A DNA stretch of 64,000 nucleotides from Nelumbo lutea (taxonomy: Eukaryota > Streptophyta > Magnoliopsida > Proteales > Nelumbonaceae), in the NCBI GenBank assembly GCA_022828595.1, contig JAKGHH010000004.1, forward strand, positions 21,274,372-21,338,371, in the 5' to 3' direction. Position numbers and translations under genes: made by a program. Position 1 is the stretch's first letter; each line of letters starts with the position of its first letter. This document shows, piece by piece, positions 22,033 through 33,402 of this stretch. The notes beneath the pieces are model-generated. The model searched no databases and was not told the DNA's origin. It saw nothing but the letters and a program-made list of their open reading frames with translations.

Positions 22033-23550
22033 TTTTTTTTTTATTTATTTATTTTTAACTCAGAAAGCTTTCATTACTTATAGTAATAACATATTACATT
22101 GGGTATTATGGCTGTTCACACTTTCTCTACTACGATATTATATTTACATGCATTATAAGTAAGTTCATGAGCAACCGTATTCATATTTCTATTTACATGG
22201 TCTATAACAGTTATATCAAAAAAGGATAGTAGATGTAGAATTTTCTGTTTGATGGCTTGAACTTGACAGTCTATTTCATTATCCATATAGATGTTGTTTA
22301 CCAAGCTTTCTGAATCAGAAAAGATAGCCAGGCTCTTCATCTTCACCTTTATGGCATATTGAATGCCATGTAAGAAGGCTCATCATTGGGCTTGAAGTGA
22401 GTTAGCTACTGCAATTCTTCTGCTACCTGAGAATATTTCATTATCATTTGCTCATGTTCCTGCCATACCAGATGATGGATTAAAGGTCCCATCAATGAGC
22501 ATTTTGTATTGTGCAACTAATATTATATGAGCATGCAGAAAAGATGGATGGGAGGGCTGTATAACCGGGCTTGGGACTAGATACCAGCACATGTGATGTA
22601 GGAAATTTACTCTATTGAAGATCTTATTTTTGTGCTCCGCTACATTCCTCATATCCCATATCAACCTGAATAGTATAAGGAACTTTGCAATGAAGGCTTG
22701 TTTTTCTTCTTTGCTTAGACAGTTTAATTTAGAGTCTATCCACTCCTGTATGAAAAGATAAAGTTATTTATTTCTTATGAGTTCTGGGTTTATTCCTAAA
22801 CAAACCGAGAGCCATACTGCTCGAGCATAGGAGCACTCAAAGAAGAGGTGTTGCCAGGTTTCTGTAGTTACATGGCACAGTGGACATTTTCTCTCTTCCT
22901 CAGCAATGAAGTGCCATTTGTCCTTTGTAGCAACACCATTCCACCATACTTCCACATGAAAAGTTGGAACCTCATTGGAAATTTGCATTTCCATATGTGG
23001 TTCCAGTTCCAGTGATGTCCTGAAGATGATGCTTGTGTTGACATGAAGAAGTTATAACCTGACTTTACATCACATATTCCCGATTTGGGTCTCTTCCAGA
23101 TGATCCTATCAGATGACAGGTGATGAGAGATTAAAGTTTGATAGATTGGGTAGCAGCTTTCTTGCTTAAAGACTAATTCAATTTTCCTTCTATCCCATTC
23201 ACCTGACGTGGTGATGAGCTCATTCACTTTTAAACCCCTTAACTGAGTGGCTGCTTTGGGCTTTGTGTCTGGGATCCCATTAGTTAGCGCTGGTACCCAT
23301 GGATCAGAAACAAAGACCTCTGTACCATTTTTTATCTGCCACATTGAGTTTGGTTTTAAATTATCCCATAGTTGGATAACCTGCTTCCACCATCCCGAGT
23401 CCGCATGCTTTTTCTTGAGGGAATAGATAGATTGATTTTTAACATATTTTGCTTTTATTTCTCCCCTCCGTAGCTCCTTTTCATTGGACCACAATCTCCA
23501 AATTTGTTTTGACATCAGTGCTTGATTAAACCCCTTGTGAAGTTTCAGAG
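22033..23550 (-). mobile_element. 5'-truncated LINE (L1-type non-LTR retrotransposon)
   Basis: The minus strand encodes the 3' end of ORF2: a segment with VSDPWVPAL, IWKRPKSGICDVKSGYNFF and HHWNWNHIWKCKFPMRFQLFMWK. A frameshift follows, then the zf-RVT knuckle (CPLCHVTTETWQHLFFEC). An RNase H-like tail follows (SDSESLVNNIY, DHVNRNMNTVAHEL). The 3' end is an A-rich tail (T-run at 22033-22060 on plus). The flanks ATAGCTCATAGGTCT (22018-22032) and ATAGTTCATAGGTCT (23551-23565) form a 15-bp target duplication with one mismatch. Only about 1.5 kb remains, so the RT core and ORF1 are absent. Confidence 0.85.
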
Positions 23551-23565
23551 ATAGTTCATAGGTCT

Positions 23566-26226
23566 ATAAGACCCTTATCACTGATGTTTTTTTTGGGGGG
23601 ATTTTTGGACTGCAATTCTCCTCAGAATTTTTTTTTTGGTTGCTATTACAAGCTTTTCTTTTCCCTCTTTTTCTTTGTTTTGGCTCAAAATAAGTTGGGC
23701 TTTGGCTGATCCGGCCAACCCATATGCCCTTAATCTCACATTTGACAGTTTTTTTAGATGGGTTGAGTGACTTGAGTCTCTTCAAGTGGGTAACGACGAC
23801 TCACGAGGCTCCGATCGACATCCAAATCCACCTAAACTATAAAGCCTTCGCTAACGAGTAACGAGCCGCTAAATAATATCGAGTAACAAGAGAGTCCGTT
23901 ATGGCTAGAAGGGCGTTTCTGTAGTTTATTTGAACCGGAAGAGCGGTTCTGTAACGATATTTGAAATACTTATCGTTATATGTTGGACAGACATTAACCA
24001 TTCAGATAAGTAATTTGGCGTTTTAGCTTTTAACTTACACCAAAAAATGATAAAAAATGTAATTGCAAAAGTTAAATCAAATCAAGCCCCTTTCTTAATC
24101 ACTATCAGCTAATTGTAGTTGGGGCGATAATAAAGCGTGGTTCTGGTTCTGCCACGTGTATTTAACGTTCAAAAGAAAAGAGCTGGGAGTATCAATTGTC
24201 TCAGAAAAAGTAGGTGGGCCTAGGTCCAGGCGTGAAGTGCCAATTTTGAAAAGACAAAATATTAGGGTGGCCCATGGCCCACTAGGTCGGTTCATCCAGC
24301 CGTAGGACCGTAGCATACGATATATCTCATTTATCCGGCCCTTGCTGTTGCCTAGGTTGCTTATTGCTAAGCTCATCCATAATCTATATAATCTATTGGC
24401 TGGTGGATTTGGAATTCTGGATTTATTGACTGTAATCAGATGAGATCGCATTTGATAACAACTGGATTTGGATCTTCACGCGGTTATTCTAGCGTAGCAT
24501 AAGATAAAATCTTCCCAAAGGCCTGCATATCGCATGATTAGCACGTGGGGTGAAGAATGGTTTCAAAACTCAATTTTCATTTGGCTGGGGGCTAGGCAAT
24601 AGATGTGCACAGAGGTGTATGATTTTGATTGAATGCTGTGGAGTGTGGGCCCATTTACAATTGTCAGGTTGGAATTTATTGTAGAACCCAGTCTTATAAA
24701 ACCGATCCAGGTCGAACCGTTTTTGTCTTTCTCTGAGTCGTGAGTCACCAGTTTCATCAGTCGGGTGAGAAGAGTATGTATCAATATGTATTTTATCAAT
24801 AAATAATGTATAATTATGTTTTATATATAATATATGAAATATTTTATATTTAATTTATTTTTTTAAATTTAGTTATAATTTTTTATTTCTAAAAAAATTA
24901 AAAATTATAATTTGATGTTAAAAAGGGTTTTTTTTTTGAAAAAAATAACGGGGTATGGTGCATTGGGACACATGGATCTCAAAAACATACCTAGAATAAA
25001 AAAAAATCACCTTAATCAAACAGGCTTCGACCAAATCAATGGTTTTTTTATCCTTTTTCGGGTTTTACTCAAATCAGACCCAAAATTTTGCTCAAATGAC
25101 TGTTTGAGTGATTCAACTGGCCAGATCAACAGTGGATTGAAAACACTAGTAGAGCGCCATCTCGTAGCTGACAGTGGGCTCTTTCCATTGGTAAGGTTTG
25201 AATTTAACCACCAAATAAGAACAAACTTATGGGCTCTTGTTCAACTTAATGGGTGTCATAAAACTCGAGATCAAATCAGCCCCCCACAACGTTCCACAGA
25301 ACATTCCCGTCGTGTATTGGAAACATCTTAAGAACAAACATATGGGCTCTTGTTCAGCTTAACGGGTGTCATAAAACTCGAGATCAAATCAGCTCCCCAC
25401 AACGTTTCACAGAACATTCCCGCCTCCAATACACGGCAGAAATGTTCTGTGAAATGTTGTGGGGGACTGATTTGAACTCATAAAACTCATAAGAGGTTGT
25501 TTGGTATTGATGCCATTTTTCAGAAAAAGTGACACGTTGGATCCAGTTTGGCATGGTTGTTTTCTCGAAAATTGGCTGTTTGGTTGATGCGATTTTTCAA
25601 AAATTGGCAATGCATGTAAATTGCAAAAGGGAATAATAACACACGGGGAATATTGCTGATGTGTGAGTAGAACATGCTGTAAGATCAGTGTAAGGAGCAA
25701 CCTACATGGATGATGAATCCAGCATGGAATCCAATGTGGCATTATTAATGAAATGAGTTGATTAATATGTTGCTTGTCATTGATCAAATGATGAATCCAT
25801 CTCCGGCAGGTCCATATCTTCTTTTGCTCCTTTTTCCTAATATCATTGCTGGCTGGTAATATGTTGCTTGTCATTGATGGAATGGTCGAATGGATCAGTT
25901 TATTGTCATTTGTTTGGATGTTTGGATTCGATCAAATGTTTCTTCATGATGAGATAGAACTGACGATGGTTTTCTTTTAGTTTTTGTGCATGTATTGTGT
26001 GGTTGTCGTTCCTTTTATGCTTGGTTATATCCATCCCGTTCTCCATTCAACAATAATCAAATGAGTTGAAGTCGTTTTTTTTAAACCAAAATCGGTTTTA
26101 ACCGTTGAATTTGAATTTCATTGATAAATAATATAAGGTTGTCATATGAAGCACCTTGGCAATTGGATCAGCATTAAAGAGATTGAGGATACACGTTAAC
26201 CATGCATCACCACATACCCTACATCC
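23566..26226. other. Gene-free stretch with foldback duplication
   Basis: AT-rich DNA with no recognised exon. It contains a duplicated and inverted segment at 25217-25492 and poly-A/T patches around 24800-24930. A 155-codon minus-strand frame (25407-25874) is histidine/leucine-rich with no recognisable domain and overlaps the inverted repeat, so it is probably not a gene. Confidence 0.5.
25217..25492. repeat. Direct plus inverted triplication of an about 95-bp segment
   Basis: AAGAACAAACTTATGGGCTC... at 25217 is repeated directly at 25330 (period 113), including CATAAAACTCGAGATCAAAT and CACAGAACATTCCCG. The latter half then occurs a third time, inverted (about 25425-25492; CCAATACACGGCAGAAATG, TGTTGTGGGGGACTGATTTG). 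RNA from here would form a long hairpin. Confidence 0.8.
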
Positions 26227-26956
26227 TAAAGCTGTAATGTCGACTGTGCCGTGCCGGGATGGCACGGATTGTAGGCTACCCGAATGAAATCTGTACCGTG
26301 TCGTGTCAGGCCTTGGGCTTGGTGGGCCGTGCTTGGTAGCAGGATTCCCCTCCCAAGTCAAGTCCAACACGGCCCGTGGCCTGGTTCCCACAGTGCTGAG
26401 CCGGGCCACGCCAAGTATGGGCTAGGCCTCTTTTTGTTTTTTTTTTTTAATTAATAAAAGTTAGAAAAAATGAAAAAAGTAAAAAACAACATATAACAAC
26501 AGAAAATTAACATGAATAATAGACAATAAAAAATACATTGAAATAATAGTACAATGAAATTGAATTAATAAAATGATAAAATCGAAAATAAAAATTACAA
26601 TGAGATTGTATTATTGAAAAATATTACAAATAATTCTCAAATAAATTTGAAAATAAAAAATTACAAGAATAAAATAAAAAATTGGACTCACTTTTTTTAC
26701 CCCCACCCAAATAATACCCCTAGTGGTGGTTTATAGCTGTTGGGCCCCCCAAAAAAGGCAAATATAACTGTTGGCTCCTAACGACTAATATCCAGGCCAT
26801 GCCTTGGCAGCCCTGTCCTCTCCACAGCCTAGGCCCGACATGGCCCTGATTCTTGTGTTTTGTCTAGACCTAGCACGGTACTGTAGCGACTGTGCCGTGC
26901 CAAGCACGACCATTTACACGTTAGGCCATGCCAGCCTGACCCACATTACAACTCTA
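26227..26956. mobile_element. hAT-like non-autonomous element with GTGCCGTGCC motifs
   Basis: The ends TAAAGCTGTAATGTCGAC and (inverted) TAGAGTTGTAATGTGGGT are imperfect inverted repeats. The flanks CTACATCC and CTACTGCC agree at 6 of 8 positions, suggesting an old 8-bp hAT duplication. Both ends carry GTGCCGTGCC and GGCACGG words around an AT-rich core. No reading frame of interest. Confidence 0.5.
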
Positions 26957-29089
26957 CTACTGCCTAGCTAATACATGCAAACGGTAAAAAACCTGCTTTA
27001 CCAAATGGCAAAAGTTGAAAATCGGTTATTCAATAACTATATGACACAAACAATGCCAAACAGAAAAAATCTTGAAAAGCGGCTAATACATGCTAGTTGG
27101 GCGTGGATGTTTCTTTCTTTGAAAATCAAGCCCAAAAAATGCACACCCTACCAAACATTATCCAAGTAAAATTGATGGACAAAAATGCATCCCACAACAA
27201 CCTCACAGCTGTGCATTGGAACATCACGAATAATGACAAGTTGACAACATACGAGTAGGAGAGATGTTTTCAATGTATGGCTGTAAGAGCTGTGAGGATG
27301 CTGTGAGGCATGTTATGTGAAGGGCAAATCCGGATTGAAGTTAATGACTCTCAAGCACAGGAGCACATGTCGTGTTCACTTCTGCATTTACCGTATCAAT
27401 GGACCCAGCCCGAAGCCCAAACCTGAAACAGTGTAACCTGTTAATTCGGGCCTACCTGACAGAACTCAGCATAGGAGTGATTACCCATATAACTCTCTGG
27501 GGCCGACTATGCACACACGGTAAAACCGTAAAAGCATGAAAATCCAGCCGCATGTTGAAATATTCCCAATTGGTAGCTAGAGGATACATAAGCAAGGTTT
27601 TCAATGGCAGGAGATCCGTACTCTCTGAAATTTGATCAAATTTAGGATCTGTTTGGTAATTAGTGTTTTTAAGTGCAAATGCCGACACCTAGGCACCATA
27701 GCGTTGAGTTGGTCAATTTTTTGTTTGATTGGAGATCTTTGAGCTAAAACAGTCATAAATCGCTTTGCATAAAAACCCATGCTAGGGTGTGTTTCAAGAA
27801 AAAGCAATTTCATATTTTCTGTTTTGGAAGCAAAGTTTCAACAGCTTCACTGAAGTGGTGCTGAACTGCTGATATGAATGAAAAACACATTTTTCATCAA
27901 ACGGGATTTAAGTACAAATAGTGGTGTTTGTCTTTCGTGTATAAAACGGTATTTTAACTCAAAACATTATAGGTTGAAACACCCATCGATGCTACTAAAT
28001 ACAAACCTTAATCCATTCAGATATGATTATATGAACCAAACTGAATCCAGTCATCAATTGGATTGAAACGGGATTTTAAAATATGATCCGGTTCATTAAC
28101 TAGATCGAAATCAGATATTGTTTGATCTGATTGGTCAAGATCCAAACTGATCCAAATACCAGTATATCACACATAAATTTAGTTTTTCTACTTATATTAT
28201 ATTATATATTTTTATTTCATATTTAATGTTTTAATTTTATGAAAATATATTAATTTATATAAATTTAGCAAATGAATTTGAATATATGACCAATCAAAAC
28301 CCTTGATGAATTTTGATGAAAATCCAATGATTGGTTATAAAATTTTCTCGTATCATGTCTTTCTGGCATCAAAAGCACACCCATGTTTTACAATCAAATT
28401 CATCTCTCATATACGCTAAAAATGGACCAAAATTGAAATATGGACCATAAAAGCAGACGAGAAAACACTCCACTCCTACCATATAAAAGGAACACAATCA
28501 GAACGAGATCGACTTCCATCAGACTAAATCTGTGTTCACACCATTTTAATAGTCTTTTGCAATTTTGCATTGGGAATATTTCCTCATAAAATAAAACATA
28601 TAAATACCGAGATATTCTCAATATAAAACGGTAAAAACTACTTGGATGGACTTTACCCGGACTGAAGCCGAACTCACTCAGAACACCAAGAACCATGCCC
28701 CAATGGAATGTTTGACATTGAAATTATAGTTGCAGGTTTTTTTACATTCCTAAAGAGATTCAAACGGGGAGGGGGGGGGGGGGTGGATCTTGAACTCTTC
28801 ATCACTAATTGTGCCTCGATTTGCCAGGCAATCAGCAACTTGATTGCCTTCTCCATTTGCCAGCCAAAATACGAACTTTTATATATGGAGGATCAGTACC
28901 CAAAACTCCGAAAGTATGCAATAAGATGACAGCTTTCGTATTATCTGTGAATTACTTGAAGAGTATGTTCAATCTAACTCTTTTAATGAAATATTGGCAT
29001 CTACCCAAAAAGATTTAAACCATCGTAAACAAGCCAATAAATGGAGTGAATGTTTAAAACGTGCGAAGATGGACAGTACCCTTGTCAAA
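26957..29089. other. Gene-free AT-rich stretch
   Basis: No exon recognised. It contains a G-run of about 15 (28770-28784) and short stretches resembling the ACCGGTT-type repeats (28060-28130). Confidence 0.45.
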
Positions 29090-31893
29090 ATGTCAGACCA
29101 AAAAAAGTTCATACTAACAGGAACGACTGGCCGACGATAGGAACGAAGCTAGGCGACTCCGGCGTTAGGTAGCACACTACACCTTGCTAGAGGGAAAATT
29201 GTATAGAAGATCCTTCACCCTGCCCTACCACTGATGCCTCTGTTAGGAGGAGAGTGAATACGTGCTCTAAGAAATTCACGAAGGCATCTGCGGCAACCAC
29301 CTCGGTGGTCGAGCCCTAGCCCAAAAGACATTAAGGCAGGGGTACTTTTGGCCAACTCTTCACAAAGATGTAGCAGAGTTGGTGCAAAGGTGCGATCAAT
29401 GCCAGAGACATGCCAACTTGTGCCATTAGCTAGCCACCACTCTTTCGGCTCTCAGCAGCCCCTGACCCTTTGCCAAGTGGGGGATGGATCTCCTCGGCCC
29501 CTTTCCTCAAGCAACGAAGGGCAGGAAATACCTCATCGCCGCTGTGGACTACACCCAATGGGTAGAAGCCGTACCCTTGGCCACCATTACAGCTCAAGCA
29601 TTTCAGAGCTTCTTTTGGAAAAATGTTATTTGCCTCTTCGGCCTCCCTACATGATAGTCACCGACAACGGGAAGCAATTTGATGATGCCAAGTTCCGGGA
29701 GTGGTGTGCCTCTCTCGGCATCAAGCAGTAGTACACCTCGGTGGGCTACCCCCAGACAAACAGCCTAGCCGAGGTCACCAACAGTACAATCTTGGATGGA
29801 CTGAATACCAAACTAAGCCGAGCCAAAGGCTTATGGGTTGATGAGCTAAATAGTGTCCTCTAGGCATACCGAACCACACCTCGGACAGCCACGAGAGAGA
29901 CCCCATTCAGCTTGACCTATGGTACAGAAGCAATTATCCCAACAGAGATCGGCCAACTGACGCTCCAAACTGAAGCATACAGCGAAGCAGAGAACAACGA
30001 ATCACTTTGAGCAAACCAATATTTGCTGGAAGAAGCCTAGGAGCAGGCACAAATCAGGGTGGATGCCTACAAGCAATGAGTGGCCCGTTACTATAACTCA
30101 AAGGTGAAAGAAAGACACTACCGAGAAGGTGACCTCGTTCTTAGGAAAGTGATGGTCCCCAAGCCGAGAGTAGGAAAGCCGAGCCCCAATTCGGAAGACC
30201 CCTACAGGATTAAGCAAGTCATCGGCCCCGGTACCTTTCGCCTGGAACACTTAGATGGAAGACTCGTCCCTTGAACGTGGAACTCGGCGAGAACTTTCGG
30301 ATGTATTATAGATGAGTGTAGTTTTTTGGTGAAGTGATGAACGAATGAAACAAAGTTCCTCTTTGGATCAAAGCTTAACACGTGTTCTCACTAAGTCTCT
30401 AAGACCCCTCGGCCTTGCGACTGGCCTAGGTGCACAGGCTCTCTCGAGGACCATGCGTTTGTGCCAGACCATCACCAGGGTATATTGCAAGTAACGAACA
30501 CCTTAACACCTCACCGAATTACCCCAGGACGGTTGAGGCCTCGCACACCTCACCGCCTGCCCTAGCGGTCGATGGTTTCTTGGTCTTTCACACTTAGCGC
30601 GATTAACTAAAGGTGGCGATCCCGACTGACTTGGCGATTCGCCTCGGCCCGAGACCCTGACCTCCTTAAAATGTTACCTTGGCTTCGTCGAAATAACCAC
30701 TTGGAGAAATGGGAGCCAGGTGAGCTTAAGCTCTGCCTTGGCCCCTCCCCCGCAATTCGACAAGCTATCTCGTCTCTACCTAAGCAACCATGGGAGGAAG
30801 GGAGCCAGGCAAGCTTCAACTATGCCTCGGCCTCTCCCCCATATTCCAGGCCACCTCAGCCTTGCCTAAGTGAACACTTAGAGGAAATTAGGCTAGGTGA
30901 GCCACACTTTGGTCGCATGAATCTACCTCAGCCTCTCCCTCCTAACAACCTAAGGTGCGTTTGACAAGCCAATACGAGCTATTTTTTGTGCCTTGTGATC
31001 TTTTTGCATGGGGCGGGGGGGGGGGGGGCAAGGACCCCTTGGTAAAAGAAAAAAAAAGGGTGAAGAAGAAGAAAAGAGAAAGGAAAAAACACAATGAACA
31101 AAAAATACCCAATATACAAAAAGAATGCTTGATTTCTCATTGCACTTCATCAAATTTTTGAGCCTTTACAAAAAAGTTTTATGGCCTTTGAGGCTGAGCA
31201 CATTTACATAAAAAATAAACACTAAACAACAAAAAAGAAGAGAACCCCACTAGGCCTCGCCGCCAGCCGGGGGATGGGCGGAGTCCTCAACACCCTCAGC
31301 AGCCTCCTCAGGAGAGTTTGGAATCACCTTCATCGTCTCAACGTCGAAATCCGACATCATCTCCAGTACCAAGGTGCCGCGTGGCCCTGGCAAAAGATCT
31401 TGCCAAGGCCTCGTACGACTCACATTTGGACCATCCGAGCCTAACTACTCCCAGGCAGCTCTGGCTATAAATACGAAGCGCCTCCCCCCCCCCCCCCACA
31501 AGGTAAGGGGATTTGAAAACTAGAGCAATCTCTAAGCATTACCTCTCTGGAGAACTTAAGCATTATTTGAGACCTCGTCTAGGCCCTTTAGTTCTAGACC
31601 TTAAGCTCATCTTGTGGCATACTAACTTGACCGTCGGAGTCTTTGCCTCGGGTACTCACCCGAGGCCTCTAACACTTTGCTTCTCGCAGGGCTCACACCG
31701 AAGCCTCCTTCAGACCCCTCGCACGACACTCTCCTTGCTAGCCCTCGGCTTCTATAGTATCCGAAGGGACCTACCACCTCAGACGTAGTCCTTGGCTTCG
31801 GTTCCCACTCGTTAGACCCTCAAAGCCTTCGGCTTCCTCCTTTGAAACTCGGGAGCAAAATTACTTTGTTGCCCTCGACTAATCTGAGCATCA
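29090..31893 (+). mobile_element. Ty3/Gypsy (Tat-like) integrase fragment with LTR-like tail
   Basis: From about 29190 the plus strand encodes a degenerate HHCC finger (EIHEGICGNHLGGRALAQK..CDQCQRHA, split by stops), then the integrase core with all three acidic residues: WGMDLLGPF, VTDNGKQFDDAKF and SLAEVTN. The C-terminal region VARYYNSKVKERHYREGDLVLRK and PYRIKQVIGPGTFRLEHLDG follows, to about 30270. Numerous TAG/TGA stops and frame changes interrupt it. The 3' part holds a TATAAATAC box at about 31469 and ends GAGCATCA (31893), consistent with an LTR, though its start was not located. RT and gag are absent. Confidence 0.7.
29348..30274 (+). pseudogene. Gypsy integrase remnant
   Basis: The core integrase is spread over at least two frames; a stop follows LGIKQ at 29729, and others occur at about 29863 and 30008. 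Catalytic D, D and E positions are still recognisable. The final 64-codon piece (30080-30274) keeps the REGDLVLRK motif typical of the integrase C-terminal domain before the terminal stop. Confidence 0.7.
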
Positions 31894-32569
31894 ATAGTTC
31901 TCATTGTCCTCTAAGTTTTCAAGTTCAAACTTAATAGCAATGGTACTAACCCTATAATTTTTGGAAGACAAATAGGGCAGGGGAGCATGAATAGAAAACA
32001 TGTATTTTCTATTATAAAAACTTGTTGCATATATATGTTCTATGAAAGTAATGTTCTATATTTATTTATAGAGAAGAAGAAGAATGGACGAAGCCCCTGC
32101 TTTGTATTTGAGAAGGAGAATGGGGCGGAACCCCTGTTTTCTGTCAAATGTAAAGCCAAATATATACCTGTATCATAGCTTCGTTGATCCTTGAAACTGG
32201 TGCCTGTGGCACAATGTGTTGATCCTTGAAACTGGTGTCCAAAAATAAATTCGATCTTAGAAACACAGCGAAAGCATTGAGAAGGATTGAAGTCCAATAT
32301 GTTCGAAGTTTGGTCTACCTAACTACCTTTGTTTTGACATGAAGCTCTATCCACGATCAAGACCCCTTTGTTTTCACGTTAAACTCGAAAGGTCAAGTAT
32401 GGCTCTTGGTTAGGGAAATATAGAACAGAGCAAGAGTCCTATATGTTAGTAATTTTTCACTCTTTATCACAACTTGGAATCATGAGGGATTTAAATTTTA
32501 AACCTATTAATTGGGAGTGAAAATGGCACTTCGAAAGTCATTGGACGTGGCCAAGGACGGATCATATAA
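31894..32569. other. Short gene-free stretch
   Basis: AT-rich DNA with two copies of TTGATCCTTGAAACTGGTG (around 32185 and 32219). No exon recognised. Confidence 0.45.
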
Positions 32570-32690
32570 GGCTATGTTTGGTTTGAAGGAAAATGTAGGG
32601 AAAGGAAGGGAAAGATAGGGAAATCTTTACAAACATTGTATTGGTTTTTCCCTTCCTTTTCCTACCTTTTCCTTCAAACCAAACATAGCC
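32570..32690. mobile_element. Tourist-like foldback MITE, 121 bp
   Basis: Almost fully palindromic: GGCTATGTTTGGTTTGAAGG at the left and its complement at the right, flanked by TAA on both sides (32567-32569, 32691-32693), the PIF/Harbinger target. A related right end (TTCAAACCAAACATAGCC) is seen again at about 35275-35292, so the family is repeated. Confidence 0.9.
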
Positions 32691-33039
32691 TAAAGGAATT
32701 TGATTTGTGAAAGACAAAAAATCGTGGATTAAAAAATAAAAAATTCTAAAAGTGGGGAAAATTTATAATAGACTTTTAATATAGTTAGATAGATAAATGA
32801 TTAATGGCTTAAAAAACAATCTTGCTAATTTGGGAAATCAGCTGCTTAAAACTAGATTAGTTAAGTAGTTAAGCTCAAATCCAGGTGGTCAGTTGATATC
32901 TTTTTGGTGGTATTACCTATTAGTATTTGGAATAAACATCATGGGAGGTATAGGCAAAGCTGCTTTTCAACATTAAAAAATAAAAATACAGGAATTTTTT
33001 CAAAACATGCCATTGCTTGTTTTCAAAAACTGTACTTTA

Positions 33040-33399
33040 GGCTGCATTTGGAAACAATGCAAATGGAGTGCAAATCCTGGTTCGGGGTAAGTTTGCATTC
33101 TGGTTCACTTTTGCTTGTGTTTGGTAAGATTGCATTTTTGCATTGACAAATGACAAACCAATACATATTTACATTGATAATAAGATGTAAAAGTACATCA
33201 GTAAAAAGAAATAAATATCCATTTAAGTGTGCTTTTGATAAAAAAAAGCATATGCTTTATTGGAATTTGTGTTTGCATCCATTACATCTAAAAGTTGTTT
33301 GGTAAGAAGGCAAATTTGTCGATGCAAAACTAACCCAACTTTGTCATTTATATGAACCGTTTTACACTCTACATATTTGTATCGTTTCCAAATGCAACC
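33040..33399. mobile_element. Tourist/PIF-like MITE, 360 bp
   Basis: The ends GGCTGCATTTGGAAACAATG and (inverted) GGTTGCATTTGGAAACGATA are flanked by TTA on both sides (33037-33039, 33400-33402). The interior is rich in TTGCAT/ATGCAA and has no coding potential. Confidence 0.85.
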
Positions 33400-33402
33400 T
33401 TA

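Noticed and set aside
25407..25874. 155-codon minus-strand frame
   Set aside because: No family resemblance, His/Leu-rich composition, and its end lies within an inverted repeat.
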